This document shows, piece after piece, positions 43,751-51,288 of a stretch of 64,000 nucleotides of DNA. The DNA lies in contig CAVXUB010000003.1 in assembly GCA_963764805.1 (NCBI GenBank), positions 62,001 to 126,000 of the forward strand, written 5' to 3'. The position numbers and the translations under genes were made by a program. This DNA is from CAVXUB01 sp963764805. GTDB lineage: Bacteria > Actinomycetota > Acidimicrobiia > Acidimicrobiales > Bog-793. Positions within the stretch are counted from its first letter, which is position 1. Each line of letters begins with the position of its first letter. A model generated the notes under the pieces. The model worked only from the letters and a program-made list of their open reading frames with translations. It did no database searches and was not told the DNA's origin.

Positions 43751-46030
43751 ATGCTCTCGCTGGCGAAGGTCGGGACGGGTCGGGAGGCCTATTACCTCTC
43801 CACGGTTCAGTCGCAGGCGCCTGCCGGAGGTCTGGTCGAAGCCGACGGCTTCTGGGCGGGTGAAGGGGCCGCCATCCTCGGGCTGGAGGGAGTCGTGGCG
43901 GGCCGCGACCTGCGAGCGGTGTTCCGTGGCGCCGACCCGCACACGGGCGAGATCCTGTCGGCCACCCACGATCGGGTGCGGGTGCGTGCGTACGACCTCA
44001 CGTTCTCGACTCCGAAGTCGCTCAGCGTGCTCATGGCGCTCGGGCCCCTGGAGGCAGCGGGCTCGGTGATGGCTGCACACGCTGCCGCAGTCGCTGCGGC
44101 GGTCGGTTATCTGGAGCGTGAGACTCTGCAGGTGCGTCGTGCGGCAGACGGCAGGCGCTCGGTGCCGGCCGAAGGCATGACGGCGGCCGCCTTCGTCCAC
44201 CGGTCGAGCCGTGCGCCCGATCCACACCTTCACACCCACCTGCTGGTCGCCAACCTCGCCTGCGACGGTGCCGGCCGCTGGAGCCCGCTCGACGCGAGGC
44301 CCATCTACGGGCATCGGTCCACCGCCGGGCACCTCTACGAGGCGCATCTGCGAGCCGAGATCACGCGGCTCCTCGGCCTGCGCTGGCGGGCTCTCGTGCG
44401 AGGATGGAGCGACCTGATCGGGGTCGAGCCCTCCGTGCTGCAGGCCTTCTCGAGCCGTTCCCGGCAGATCAGGGAGATCGCCGCGGAGATGCGGCTCACG
44501 ACTCCTGCCGGACGGGCTCTCGTGGCGGAGCGGACGCGGCCCGACAAGGACCTCAGCACCTCGTACGAGAAGCTGCGCGACGGTTGGGCCGACTACGCCC
44601 TCACCATCGGGGTGCCACGGGGAACCTTCGAGCGTCTCGTGGACGAGGGCAGGCGGCGGCTGGTGGCGGAGGAGCCCTCGGCCCGTGCGGCGGTGACGGC
44701 AGAGCAGGAGGCGAGATGGGTGCAGTGGGCGCTCGGGCCTGAAGGCCTCACCCGCCGCAGCCCGAGCTTCACCCGCCAGGAGGTGATACGTGCTCGTTGC
44801 CGGAGCGCTCGAGAAGGCGCGACCGCCACCGATCTCGAAACGCTTGCCGACCGGCTCATCGGGTCCCGGCTCGTCGTGGAGCGGCCAGCTGCAGGCGCCA
44901 CACTTCGCGGCCCCGCTGGGGGTCGCATCCCGACAGGCCAGAAGGAGCGTCGCTTCACGACCGTGGAGCTGCTCGCTGTGGAGAGGGAGGTGCTGAGCCG
45001 GGTCGACGCGGGATGGGCGGTGACACCGGCAACTCCGGCGGGATCTGGTGGGGCATCGCCCGGCCCGGCTCCGAACCTCTCGGAGGTCGAACGGTTGCTG
45101 CTCGGGCGCCTGAGGGCCGGCCGTCCCGTCGAGGTGGTCGACGTCGCGGGAACTGCAAGGGACGATCTGCTGGAGGCGGCCGCTCGCCAGTGGCAGGCGG
45201 ATGGGCGAGAGCCGCTTTTGGTGATGCCAACAGCGCGGACGGCCTCGCGACAGGGTCTCGCCAGCGGGATGCGCTGCGTGCCGCTCGACAAGGCGGTCAC
45301 CGGGGGGTGCCGCCTCCCCGAGGGCGCAGTGGTGGCGGTGGTCGGTGCTCAGTCGGCCGACCCGAGGTCGATGCTGCAGCTGCTCGAGCGTACGGCGGCC
45401 GCCGGCGGCCGGTTGGTGCTGATCACCGACCTGCCCCGTTCGGCGCCGGATCTGATCGCGGCGCAGATCGGCGAGCGGGTGGGCCTCTCGAGGGTCGAGC
45501 AACGCTCGGGCGAGCAGGGGTTGGCGCTGGCTTCCGGCGCCCTCGCCGTCGACGACGAGCGTCAGGCAGCCCTGCGGCTGGCACAGGGCGAGGCGGCGGT
45601 CGTGCTCACGCCGACGATCGCAGGGGCGAGGGCGCAGATGCTCGGTGATGCCGTCGAGCTGTGCAAGTCGGGTCAGCAGCCGCTGCTCGTGGTCGCCGAC
45701 CCGAAGGTGGCGGCGGAGCTGCGGGCGGTGCTGGACCAGGATCAGCTGACAGCAGGCCTTGCCGTTGTCGCACCCCGGCAGGTGGGGCGGCAGCTGGCAC
45801 GCGAGCTGGTAGGGGCGCAGCGGCCCGAGGTCCTGGTGCTCGGCGCCGCCGACGAGCTGTCGAGGTCGGCCGAACGCTCCACCGCCGCCTCGCGGCGTCA
45901 CTATGCGGCGGCGCCGGAGCTGGCGGAGTCTTCCTCCCTCGGGATGAGCACGGTCCAGCGGGTGGCGCAGCTGGCACGGCGACAGGTCGGGGAGCGCTCT
46001 TTGGAGGCGGGGAGGGAGCTTGGGAGATGA
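43751..46030 (+). CDS. MobF (TrwC/TraI) relaxase with degenerate helicase domain
   Basis: 759 residues. The relaxase domain has Tyr14-Tyr15 near the start (GREAYYLSTV), YDLTFSTPKSLSVLMAL (Asp82) and the three-His metal motif HLHTHLLVANL (His159, 161, 163). From about residue 440 the sequence follows the layout of the RecD2-type helicase of MobF proteins, but the Walker A P-loop is missing: VEVVDVAGTARDDLLEAA stands where GxAGTGKT is expected. Nicking chemistry looks intact while ATP-driven unwinding does not. It faces a VirD4/TraD-like gene tail to tail, and no other T4SS gene is in the window. The last codons lie within the 48-bp repeat array. Confidence 0.88.
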   Translation: MLSLAKVGTGREAYYLSTVQSQAPAGGLVEADGFWAGEGAAILGLEGVVAGRDLRAVFRGADPHTGEILSATHDRVRVRAYDLTFSTPKSLSVLMALGPLEAAGSVMAAHAAAVAAAVGYLERETLQVRRAADGRRSVPAEGMTAAAFVHRSSRAPDPHLHTHLLVANLACDGAGRWSPLDARPIYGHRSTAGHLYEAHLRAEITRLLGLRWRALVRGWSDLIGVEPSVLQAFSSRSRQIREIAAEMRLTTPAGRALVAERTRPDKDLSTSYEKLRDGWADYALTIGVPRGTFERLVDEGRRRLVAEEPSARAAVTAEQEARWVQWALGPEGLTRRSPSFTRQEVIRARCRSAREGATATDLETLADRLIGSRLVVERPAAGATLRGPAGGRIPTGQKERRFTTVELLAVEREVLSRVDAGWAVTPATPAGSGGASPGPAPNLSEVERLLLGRLRAGRPVEVVDVAGTARDDLLEAAARQWQADGREPLLVMPTARTASRQGLASGMRCVPLDKAVTGGCRLPEGAVVAVVGAQSADPRSMLQLLERTAAAGGRLVLITDLPRSAPDLIAAQIGERVGLSRVEQRSGEQGLALASGALAVDDERQAALRLAQGEAAVVLTPTIAGARAQMLGDAVELCKSGQQPLLVVADPKVAAELRAVLDQDQLTAGLAVVAPRQVGRQLARELVGAQRPEVLVLGAADELSRSAERSTAASRRHYAAAPELAESSSLGMSTVQRVAQLARRQVGERSLEAGRELGR

Positions 46031-46137
46031 GTTTTCGGCGAATCGTCGTTGGAGGCGGGAGGGAGCTTGGGAAGATGAAGTTTCGGCGAGCGGTCGTTGG
46101 GGGCGGGGAGGGACCCTGGGAGATGTAGTTTTGCCCG
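46001..46137. repeat. 48-bp tandem repeat, about 2.8 units, between relaxase and coupling protein
   Basis: Units start at 46001, 46049 and 46097, each beginning TTGGAGGCGGGG or near (TTGGGGGCGGGG in the third) and containing GGGAGCTTGGGA and GATGA, then TTTCGGCGA. The third unit is incomplete. The 48-nt period is 16 codons, so both strands stay in frame across units. Unit 1 encodes the last nine residues of the relaxase. Confidence 0.9.
46027..46128 (+). CDS. Possible 33-residue repeat peptide overlapping the relaxase stop
   Basis: ATG at 46027 overlaps the relaxase stop (ATGA) and follows GGGGAGGGAG by about 8 nt, so it has a good ribosome site. The frame encodes two 16-residue repeats, MSFRRIVVGGGRELGK and MKFRRAVVGGGEGPWE, and ends at TAG 46126-46128. 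Each repeat unit carries its own Shine-Dalgarno-like segment and ATG. No family is recognised. It may be a by-product of the DNA repeat, since the two units differ at only a few positions. Confidence 0.3.
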   Translation: MSFRRIVVGGGRELGKMKFRRAVVGGGEGPWEM

Positions 46138-46175
46138 AAATAAAGGCACTGCATTAGTTCTGCTATCAACTACAT
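46123..46175. other. Inverted repeat ATGTAGTT / AACTACAT in an AT-richer gap
   Basis: Arms at 46123-46130 and 46168-46175, 37 nt apart, flanking ATAAAGGCACTGCATTAG, one of the few AT-rich patches of the region. Position between a relaxase and a coupling protein is compatible with an origin of transfer or a shared terminator, but no nick-site consensus is recognisable. Confidence 0.35.
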
Positions 46176-46184
46176 GTCGGGTGT

Positions 46185-47609
46185 CTACCGCCCGAGCCCC
46201 CGATCGTGTTCCCGCCCGACCCCCCGCCCCCGCTCGTGCCCGCCCTCCGTAGCCCGGCGCCACAGCGAGCTCGCATGGTGGGGAGTGAGCGAGACCCATC
46301 CCGAACGGGCGGTGCTGTCCATGACGAGTGCATAGCCGCTGCGACCCTGGGCGATGGCGTCGACGGGCATCACACGCTGGCGGCGGGTGGAGACGGTCGT
46401 GGTGGGAGGGCTGGGCCGGATGAAGGGGTTGGCCCGGCGCGGGTCGGTGGTCGACTGGACCATCACGTCCGACTCTCCGCAGAGGCGGGAGAAGTCCTCG
46501 AGCGTCCTCACGTCCTCGATGCCCGGAAGCAGGACCTTGCAGCCGAAGAGCGTCATGAACCCTGCCGACCGCTCCCCCCACCGCGCTCTTGCCTGCGAGA
46601 GGTCTTGCAGGCAGGCGAGGATCACCAGTCCCTGGCTGCCGCCCTCCGCCAGCATCCCGTCGAAGTCCTTGAGCGGCGCGATGTTGGCGAGCTCGTCGAA
46701 GGCGAACAGGACGGGCGCTCGTAGCGCCGGCTCGACGGCCGTGGCAGCTGCCCGCTCGTAGGTGGCGGCGCGGATCTCCTCGACCAGCCCGGCGATGATC
46801 GGCCCGGCGTGTTGCTGGCGCCGTCCCGATGCGCAGACGTAGAGGGTCGATGCCTCGCCGATGAAGGCCGACGGCTCGACCGGCGGGAGGCTCGCAGCTC
46901 GCAGTGCGGCCTCTGACCGGTAGGCGGCGAGCACGCCGGCCGCCGTCGACCAGATGCCACTCTGCTCTCGTTGATCCGTCGCCACGATCCCGCTGAGCGT
47001 CGAGCACGCCAGCTCGTTGTCGGCAGCCGCGAGGACCTCCATCGCCTCCGTCGGCTGCCGGTTGTCCACCCAGGAGAGCACGTGCCGCATCGGCCGGTCG
47101 TCGAGCGAGGCAGCGTGAAGCAAGGGGGCGAGCGCAGCGGTGGCTCGCTCGGTCCAGTGCGATGCCTCCCCGTGGACGTGCGGGCGGCTCGCCGCCACCA
47201 TCGTCTCTGCGACCACGAGAGCGCGGTCCCACGTCCTGCAGGCGGCAAGAGGCGACCAACCCACCGAGTCGACCCCGGGAGGGGCGACGACCTCCCCCGT
47301 GGGGTCGAAGACAGCGACGGGGCCGACCCTCGACCGGGCCCGGTACGTGGTGTCGAGCACGTCGCGTTTCGTCGAGATGCTGAGCACCGGCCCGCACGCC
47401 GAGACCACGTTGGGAATCAGGATCGAGGAGGTCTTCCCCGAACGTGGCGGTCCGAGCACGAGCATCGACTGCTGAGGAGGCACGAACGCCGGCCACGCCT
47501 GCCCCTGCGGGCCAGTGCCGAGGCCGAGATAGAGGCCGTAGCACGCTCCCGCGCTGCGTTCGAGCACCGATGCGAGGGCGTCGCCTGGGAAGGGCTGCTG
47601 GGGCGGCAT
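46185..47609 (-). CDS. VirD4/TraD-like coupling ATPase
   Basis: 474 residues. Walker A LGPPRSGKTSS (around residues 52-62), VLSISTKRDVLD, the Walker B strand VLFAFDELANIAPLKDF, and ILACLQDLSQARARWGER with TLFGCKVLLPG, which are classical TraG/VirD4 motifs. No N-terminal membrane spans are present: the protein begins 25 residues before the strand leading to the P-loop region, so it may be soluble, as some coupling proteins of mobilisable elements are. The C-terminal 20 residues are Gly/Arg/His-rich. Together with the MobF relaxase it forms a minimal mobilisation pair. Confidence 0.85.
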   Translation of the reverse strand: MPPQQPFPGDALASVLERSAGACYGLYLGLGTGPQGQAWPAFVPPQQSMLVLGPPRSGKTSSILIPNVVSACGPVLSISTKRDVLDTTYRARSRVGPVAVFDPTGEVVAPPGVDSVGWSPLAACRTWDRALVVAETMVAASRPHVHGEASHWTERATAALAPLLHAASLDDRPMRHVLSWVDNRQPTEAMEVLAAADNELACSTLSGIVATDQREQSGIWSTAAGVLAAYRSEAALRAASLPPVEPSAFIGEASTLYVCASGRRQQHAGPIIAGLVEEIRAATYERAAATAVEPALRAPVLFAFDELANIAPLKDFDGMLAEGGSQGLVILACLQDLSQARARWGERSAGFMTLFGCKVLLPGIEDVRTLEDFSRLCGESDVMVQSTTDPRRANPFIRPSPPTTTVSTRRQRVMPVDAIAQGRSGYALVMDSTARSGWVSLTPHHASSLWRRATEGGHERGRGVGREHDRGLGR

Positions 47610-47674
47610 CGGTGGTTTATCGCACCCCCACCAACTCCTTTACCTACCGCTGGCCCTCCGTGCATGCTTACGAC

Positions 47675-49234
47675 ATGCGAGTTCCCTTGGTGATCGGTGA
47701 CTTCCTCGACCGTGCGGCCATCGTCCACGCCGACCGGGTCGCAGTGGTGGACGAGCCGAACGTGGCAGGTTCCCTCGGCCGGATGAGCTACGCGGAGATG
47801 TGGAAGCGGGCGAGCGGGATGGCGGCTGCGCTCGACGACATGGGCGTGCCCCGAGGCGCCAAGGTGGCGATCGTCAGCCCCAACTCGGCCAAGTTCCTCA
47901 TCTCGTTCTTCGGCGTGAGCGCCTACGGGAGGGTGCTCGTGCCGATCAACTTCCGGCTCAACGCGGGCGAGGTTGCCTACATCGTCGAGCATTCAGGCTC
48001 GGACGTGCTGCTGCTCGATCCGGAGCTGGAAGCCGCCCTGGCGGACGTGAGCGCCAAGGAGAAGATCGTGCTCGACGGCGTCGGCGACGCAGGCGTCTTC
48101 GCCCCGATCGAGTCGGGACGCCAACCGGATGCGTGGGAGGGGGACGAGGACAGCACCTGCAGCATCAACTACACGTCCGGCACGACGGCCCGCCCGAAGG
48201 GGGTAGAGCTGACGCACCGCAACTGCTACCTGAACGCGATGAGCTTCGGCTGGCACACCACGGTGAGCGAGCGCGACGTGCTGCTCCACACGCTCCCGAT
48301 GTTCCATTGCAACGGCTGGGGGATGCCGTATGCCGTGACGGCGATGGGGGGCAGGCACATAGTCCTGCGCAAGGTGGACGGTGAGGAGATCCTGCGGCGG
48401 GTGGCCGCCGAGGGTGTGACGTTGATGTGCGGCGCGCCGGCCGTGGTGGCGGCGATCCTCGACGCCGCGGTGGCCCGCCGTGAACGGGGCGAGGACGTCC
48501 CGGGCGCAGGATCGGTGAGGATCGTCGTCGCCGGTGCTCCGCCGCCGAGCCGCGTGATCGAGCGGGTCGAGACGGAGCTCGGCTGGGAGTTCATCCAGAT
48601 CTACGGCCTCACCGAGACTGCCCCGTTGCTGACTATCAACCGGGCGCCGGCGGAGTGGGGCGAGCTGGCGAGTGACGAGAAGGCGCGACGCCTTTCCAGG
48701 GCGGGTGTTCCGGCCGTCGGCGTGCGTGTCGGCGTCGACGAGGAGGACGGCGAGGTGCTCGCCCGTTCAAACCACGTCTTCGAGGGTTACTGGAACCAGC
48801 CGGAGGAGTCGGCGAAGGTGCTTGCGGGAGGTTGGTTCCGTACCGGCGACGGGGGCCACCTGGACGGTGCCTTCCTTGCGATCTCCGACCGCAAGAAGGA
48901 CGTCATCATCTCGGGCGGGGAGAACGTGTCGTCGATAGAGGTCGAAGATGCGTTGTACAGCCACCCCGCCGTCGCCGAGGCCGCCGTGATCGGTGTTCCG
49001 GACGACAGGTGGGGCGAGACGGTGAAGGCTCTCGTCGTGCTGCGGCCCGGCTTCGAAGGCGACGATGAGACCCGCCAGTCGATCATCGAGCACTGCCGGG
49101 GCAGCCTGGCTCACTTCAAGTGCCCGACATCTCTGGACTTCCGAGACGCGCTCCCTCGCACGGCGACCGGAAAGCTGCAGAAGTTCAAGCTTCGCGAGTC
49201 TTTCTGGGAGGGTCGCAGCCGGCGGGTCAACTGA
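47675..49234 (+). CDS. Acyl-CoA synthetase / AMP-dependent ligase
   Basis: 519 residues from ATG 47675. Adenylate-forming motifs: the P-loop-like YTSGTTARPKGVELTHRN, QIYGLTETAPLLT, WFRTGDGGHLDGA, and the hinge and lysine motifs SDRKKDVIISGGENVSSIEV and RTATGKLQKF with the C-terminal catalytic Lys. Such enzymes activate carboxylates (fatty, aromatic or malonate type) as acyl-AMP and then acyl-CoA. The closest feel is medium-chain acyl-CoA synthetase. It is divergent from the coupling gene and not in an obvious operon. Confidence 0.9.
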   Translation: MRVPLVIGDFLDRAAIVHADRVAVVDEPNVAGSLGRMSYAEMWKRASGMAAALDDMGVPRGAKVAIVSPNSAKFLISFFGVSAYGRVLVPINFRLNAGEVAYIVEHSGSDVLLLDPELEAALADVSAKEKIVLDGVGDAGVFAPIESGRQPDAWEGDEDSTCSINYTSGTTARPKGVELTHRNCYLNAMSFGWHTTVSERDVLLHTLPMFHCNGWGMPYAVTAMGGRHIVLRKVDGEEILRRVAAEGVTLMCGAPAVVAAILDAAVARRERGEDVPGAGSVRIVVAGAPPPSRVIERVETELGWEFIQIYGLTETAPLLTINRAPAEWGELASDEKARRLSRAGVPAVGVRVGVDEEDGEVLARSNHVFEGYWNQPEESAKVLAGGWFRTGDGGHLDGAFLAISDRKKDVIISGGENVSSIEVEDALYSHPAVAEAAVIGVPDDRWGETVKALVVLRPGFEGDDETRQSIIEHCRGSLAHFKCPTSLDFRDALPRTATGKLQKFKLRESFWEGRSRRVN

Positions 49235-49245
49235 GCGTATTTTCT

Positions 49246-49260
49246 CCTTGTAACACAAGG
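49246..49260 (+). terminator. Small hairpin after the ligase gene
   Basis: CCTTGT-AAC-ACAAGG, 11 nt after the stop at 49234, in a T-rich patch (TATTTTCTCC precedes it). The stem is only 6 bp, so this is a weak call. Confidence 0.3.
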
Positions 49261-49404
49261 GGTTCGACCTGGACCCACGCCGCGAAACCCATATCCCGGC
49301 TGGCGTGGCCGCCGCGGCGACGGATGCTTGCGGCGGAAATGCTTGTGTTTTGTGCGTGGATGGGATTGGATTGCAACAATTACAACCGATCCCAGGAGGT
49401 CGCG

Positions 49405-49887
49405 GTGAACAAGACGGAGCTAGTCGAAGCTGTTGCTTCGGAGGCAGGACTGTCGAAGCCTGAGGCTGAGAAGGCTGTCAATGCGGTCACGGGCACGATC
49501 ACGTCGCAGGTGAGGTCCGGCGAGGACGTGCGGATCATCGGTTTCGGATCGTTCCGGCTTCGTAGCCGTGCCGCCCGCAAGGGTCGCAATCCGCAGACCG
49601 GCGCCTCCGTGTCGATCAAGGCTTCGAAGAGCATGGCCTTCACGCCCGGCGCCACTTTGAAGCGCGAGCTCAACTCACGGGCGCCGGCAGCGCGTGCGAA
49701 GAAGTCGGCGGCCCCCGCCAAGGCTTCGGCTTCCAAGGCACCCGCCAAGGCCGCTCCCGCCAAGGCTTCCAAGGCACCGGCAAAGGCTTCCAAGGCACCT
49801 GCGAAGGCCGCTCCCGCCAAGACAGCGGCGAAGAAGGCGACGAAGGCACCGGCGAAGGCGACCAAGAGCGCCGCCAAGAAGAGGTAG
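49405..49887 (+). CDS. hup: HU-type nucleoid protein with Lys/Ala/Pro-rich tail (HupB-like)
   Basis: 160 residues from GTG 49405, which follows AGGAGG at 49394-49399. Residues 1-90 are the HU fold: NKTELVEAVASEAGLSKPEA, VRIIGFGSFRLRSRAARKGR and PQTGASVSIKASKSMAFTPG, with the DNA-arm motif RNPQTG. The remaining 70 residues are a histone-H1-like tail of KAPAKA/KASKAPAKA units ending AAKKR. Such long-tailed HU proteins are an actinobacterial feature, and the tail compacts DNA and is often acetylated. The 170-nt gap upstream is AT-richer than usual and probably holds the promoter. It is a single-gene unit. Confidence 0.93.
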   Translation: MNKTELVEAVASEAGLSKPEAEKAVNAVTGTITSQVRSGEDVRIIGFGSFRLRSRAARKGRNPQTGASVSIKASKSMAFTPGATLKRELNSRAPAARAKKSAAPAKASASKAPAKAAPAKASKAPAKASKAPAKAAPAKTAAKKATKAPAKATKSAAKKR

Positions 49888-49913
49888 CTCCGCCGGCGCT
49901 CGAGCGCCAGGGA

Positions 49914-50660
49914 CTACAGCCGGTCGATCTTCTTGAAGATCTCGGCATATGGGATCGAGCCGAGGGAGCCGTTTTCCGCCAGCCGGTCAAGGACCCGCTG
50001 ACGGAAGGCGGCAACTTCGGGATTGGCCGGGTCGATCCCTTCCGCAGAACCAGCCTCCCCGATCCCCATCGTCGAACGCAGCTGGCTCCGATGCTGGAGA
50101 AGGGCGGTGATCTTCGTCTCGACGAACTCGCCCACGTCCTCGAGATGGTCCGGCTCGTCCGGTTCGAACAGCAGCAGGACCGAGGGGCGATGTGGCGCAG
50201 CGTCCTGCTCGGGGAAGAAGTGGGGATCGCGGGCGGCGACGATCCCTTCGACTGCCAGCAGGCCGGCATGCCGGTGATCGGGATGGAGGCGGTAGCGCTT
50301 CCACGGATCGTGACCGAGGACGGCCTCCGGCCGGAGCCGACGGATCCAGGCGCACACCTCGAGGCGCTGGCGGATGCCCGACTCGAGCTCCCCGTCGGGC
50401 CAGCCGAGGAAGACAACGCTCGCCTTGCCACCCAGCGCCCTAGACGCTGCCCTCTGTTCTTGTTGGCGGGTGAGGACGAGCTCGCTCGTGTCCTGTGACG
50501 GATCCCAGCTTCCCTTGGATCCGTCGGTGCAGACGAGATGGTGGATCTCGCACCCGGCGGCCGCCCACTTGGCAAGGGTTCCCCCGCATCCGAACTCGAT
50601 GTCGTCGGGATGCGCGCCGATCGCCAGGGCGCGTGCGGGTACGGGGATGTTCGAGCCCAT
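49914..50660 (-). CDS. PIG-L family deacetylase
   Basis: 248 residues from ATG 50660. The Zn-binding motif GAHPDDIEFGCGG is near the start, and the second ligand motif reads YRLHPDHRHAG. PIG-L enzymes remove N-acetyl groups from sugars such as GlcNAc-Ins (mycothiol pathway, MshB and Mca) or other N-acyl glucosamine lipids. The length fits the smaller BshB-like members better than MshB (about 290). It shares an operon with cofC, 11 nt apart. That neighbour gives no direct clue to its substrate. Confidence 0.85.
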   Translation of the reverse strand: MGSNIPVPARALAIGAHPDDIEFGCGGTLAKWAAAGCEIHHLVCTDGSKGSWDPSQDTSELVLTRQQEQRAASRALGGKASVVFLGWPDGELESGIRQRLEVCAWIRRLRPEAVLGHDPWKRYRLHPDHRHAGLLAVEGIVAARDPHFFPEQDAAPHRPSVLLLFEPDEPDHLEDVGEFVETKITALLQHRSQLRSTMGIGEAGSAEGIDPANPEVAAFRQRVLDRLAENGSLGSIPYAEIFKKIDRL

Positions 50661-50671
50661 CTCGCGCCCCG

Positions 50672-51250
50672 TCAACGGCGTGACTCGACGAGTGCCAGGT
50701 CGTCGGGCAGGTCGACGTCAACCGCCAGGCGGCAGTCGTGGATGATCCTGCAGTCGAGGCCCAGCCGCAGCGCCTCTGCCCGGTGCCGTCCGAAGCTCCC
50801 CGGCCCGTAGGCGAAGCCGAAGCCTGCCCGTGCGGGCAGCGTGAGGACGTTCGTGCCGTCGAGGCGCCGGTCGGGGACGAGCGTCACCTCGAAGAGCCCG
50901 CCGCTCGACGCATCGCGCCCTGCCTCGACGAGGCTGACGGCGAGTGGAAGGTCTCCGTGCGCCACCGTGACGACATCGAAACCGCACGACGCCAGGTTCT
51001 CCACGCCGGCCCGCACCGCCCCGGACAGGCCGAGGCCCGGCGTCCATATGGCGGTGGCGCCCTCGACCCGGGCGAATGCAGCCACCTCTTCGTCGTCGCA
51101 GACGACGAAGGCGGGCAACGGATGGGCGGCGGCGATCACGCGTGCCGCGAGCTGGCGCACCAGTGCACACCGCTCGCCGGCGTCGAGCACGGGCGCAAGT
51201 CGCTCCTTGGCCTTCTGGAACGACTTCACAGGGATCAGCGCGGCCCGCAT
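50672..51250 (-). CDS. cofC: 2-phospho-L-lactate (or phosphoenolpyruvate) guanylyltransferase
   Basis: 192 residues. Nucleotidyltransferase of the CofC/FbiD family: N-terminal IPVKSFQKAKERLAPVLD, then VVTVAHGDLPLA (metal-binding HGDLP), VLTLPARAGFGFAYGPGSF and C-terminal VDVDLPDDLALVE. It forms the activated lactate or PEP unit that is then joined to Fo in F420 synthesis. The other F420 genes (cofD/fbiA, cofE/fbiB, fbiC) are not in the window. The start is ATG 51250. It is divergent from the cyclase gene across 38 nt. Confidence 0.92.
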   Translation of the reverse strand: MRAALIPVKSFQKAKERLAPVLDAGERCALVRQLAARVIAAAHPLPAFVVCDDEEVAAFARVEGATAIWTPGLGLSGAVRAGVENLASCGFDVVTVAHGDLPLAVSLVEAGRDASSGGLFEVTLVPDRRLDGTNVLTLPARAGFGFAYGPGSFGRHRAEALRLGLDCRIIHDCRLAVDVDLPDDLALVESRR

Positions 51251-51288
51251 CGGCGCTCAGTCTAGGGAGGCGCGTAACTTTGGCTGCC

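Noticed and set aside
43736..45901. 721-codon minus-strand frame opposite the relaxase
   Set aside because: No recognisable domain; it reflects GC-rich third positions of the real relaxase gene.
46001..46137. CRISPR-like array
   Set aside because: Units are contiguous, 48 bp, with no spacers between them and no cas genes nearby.
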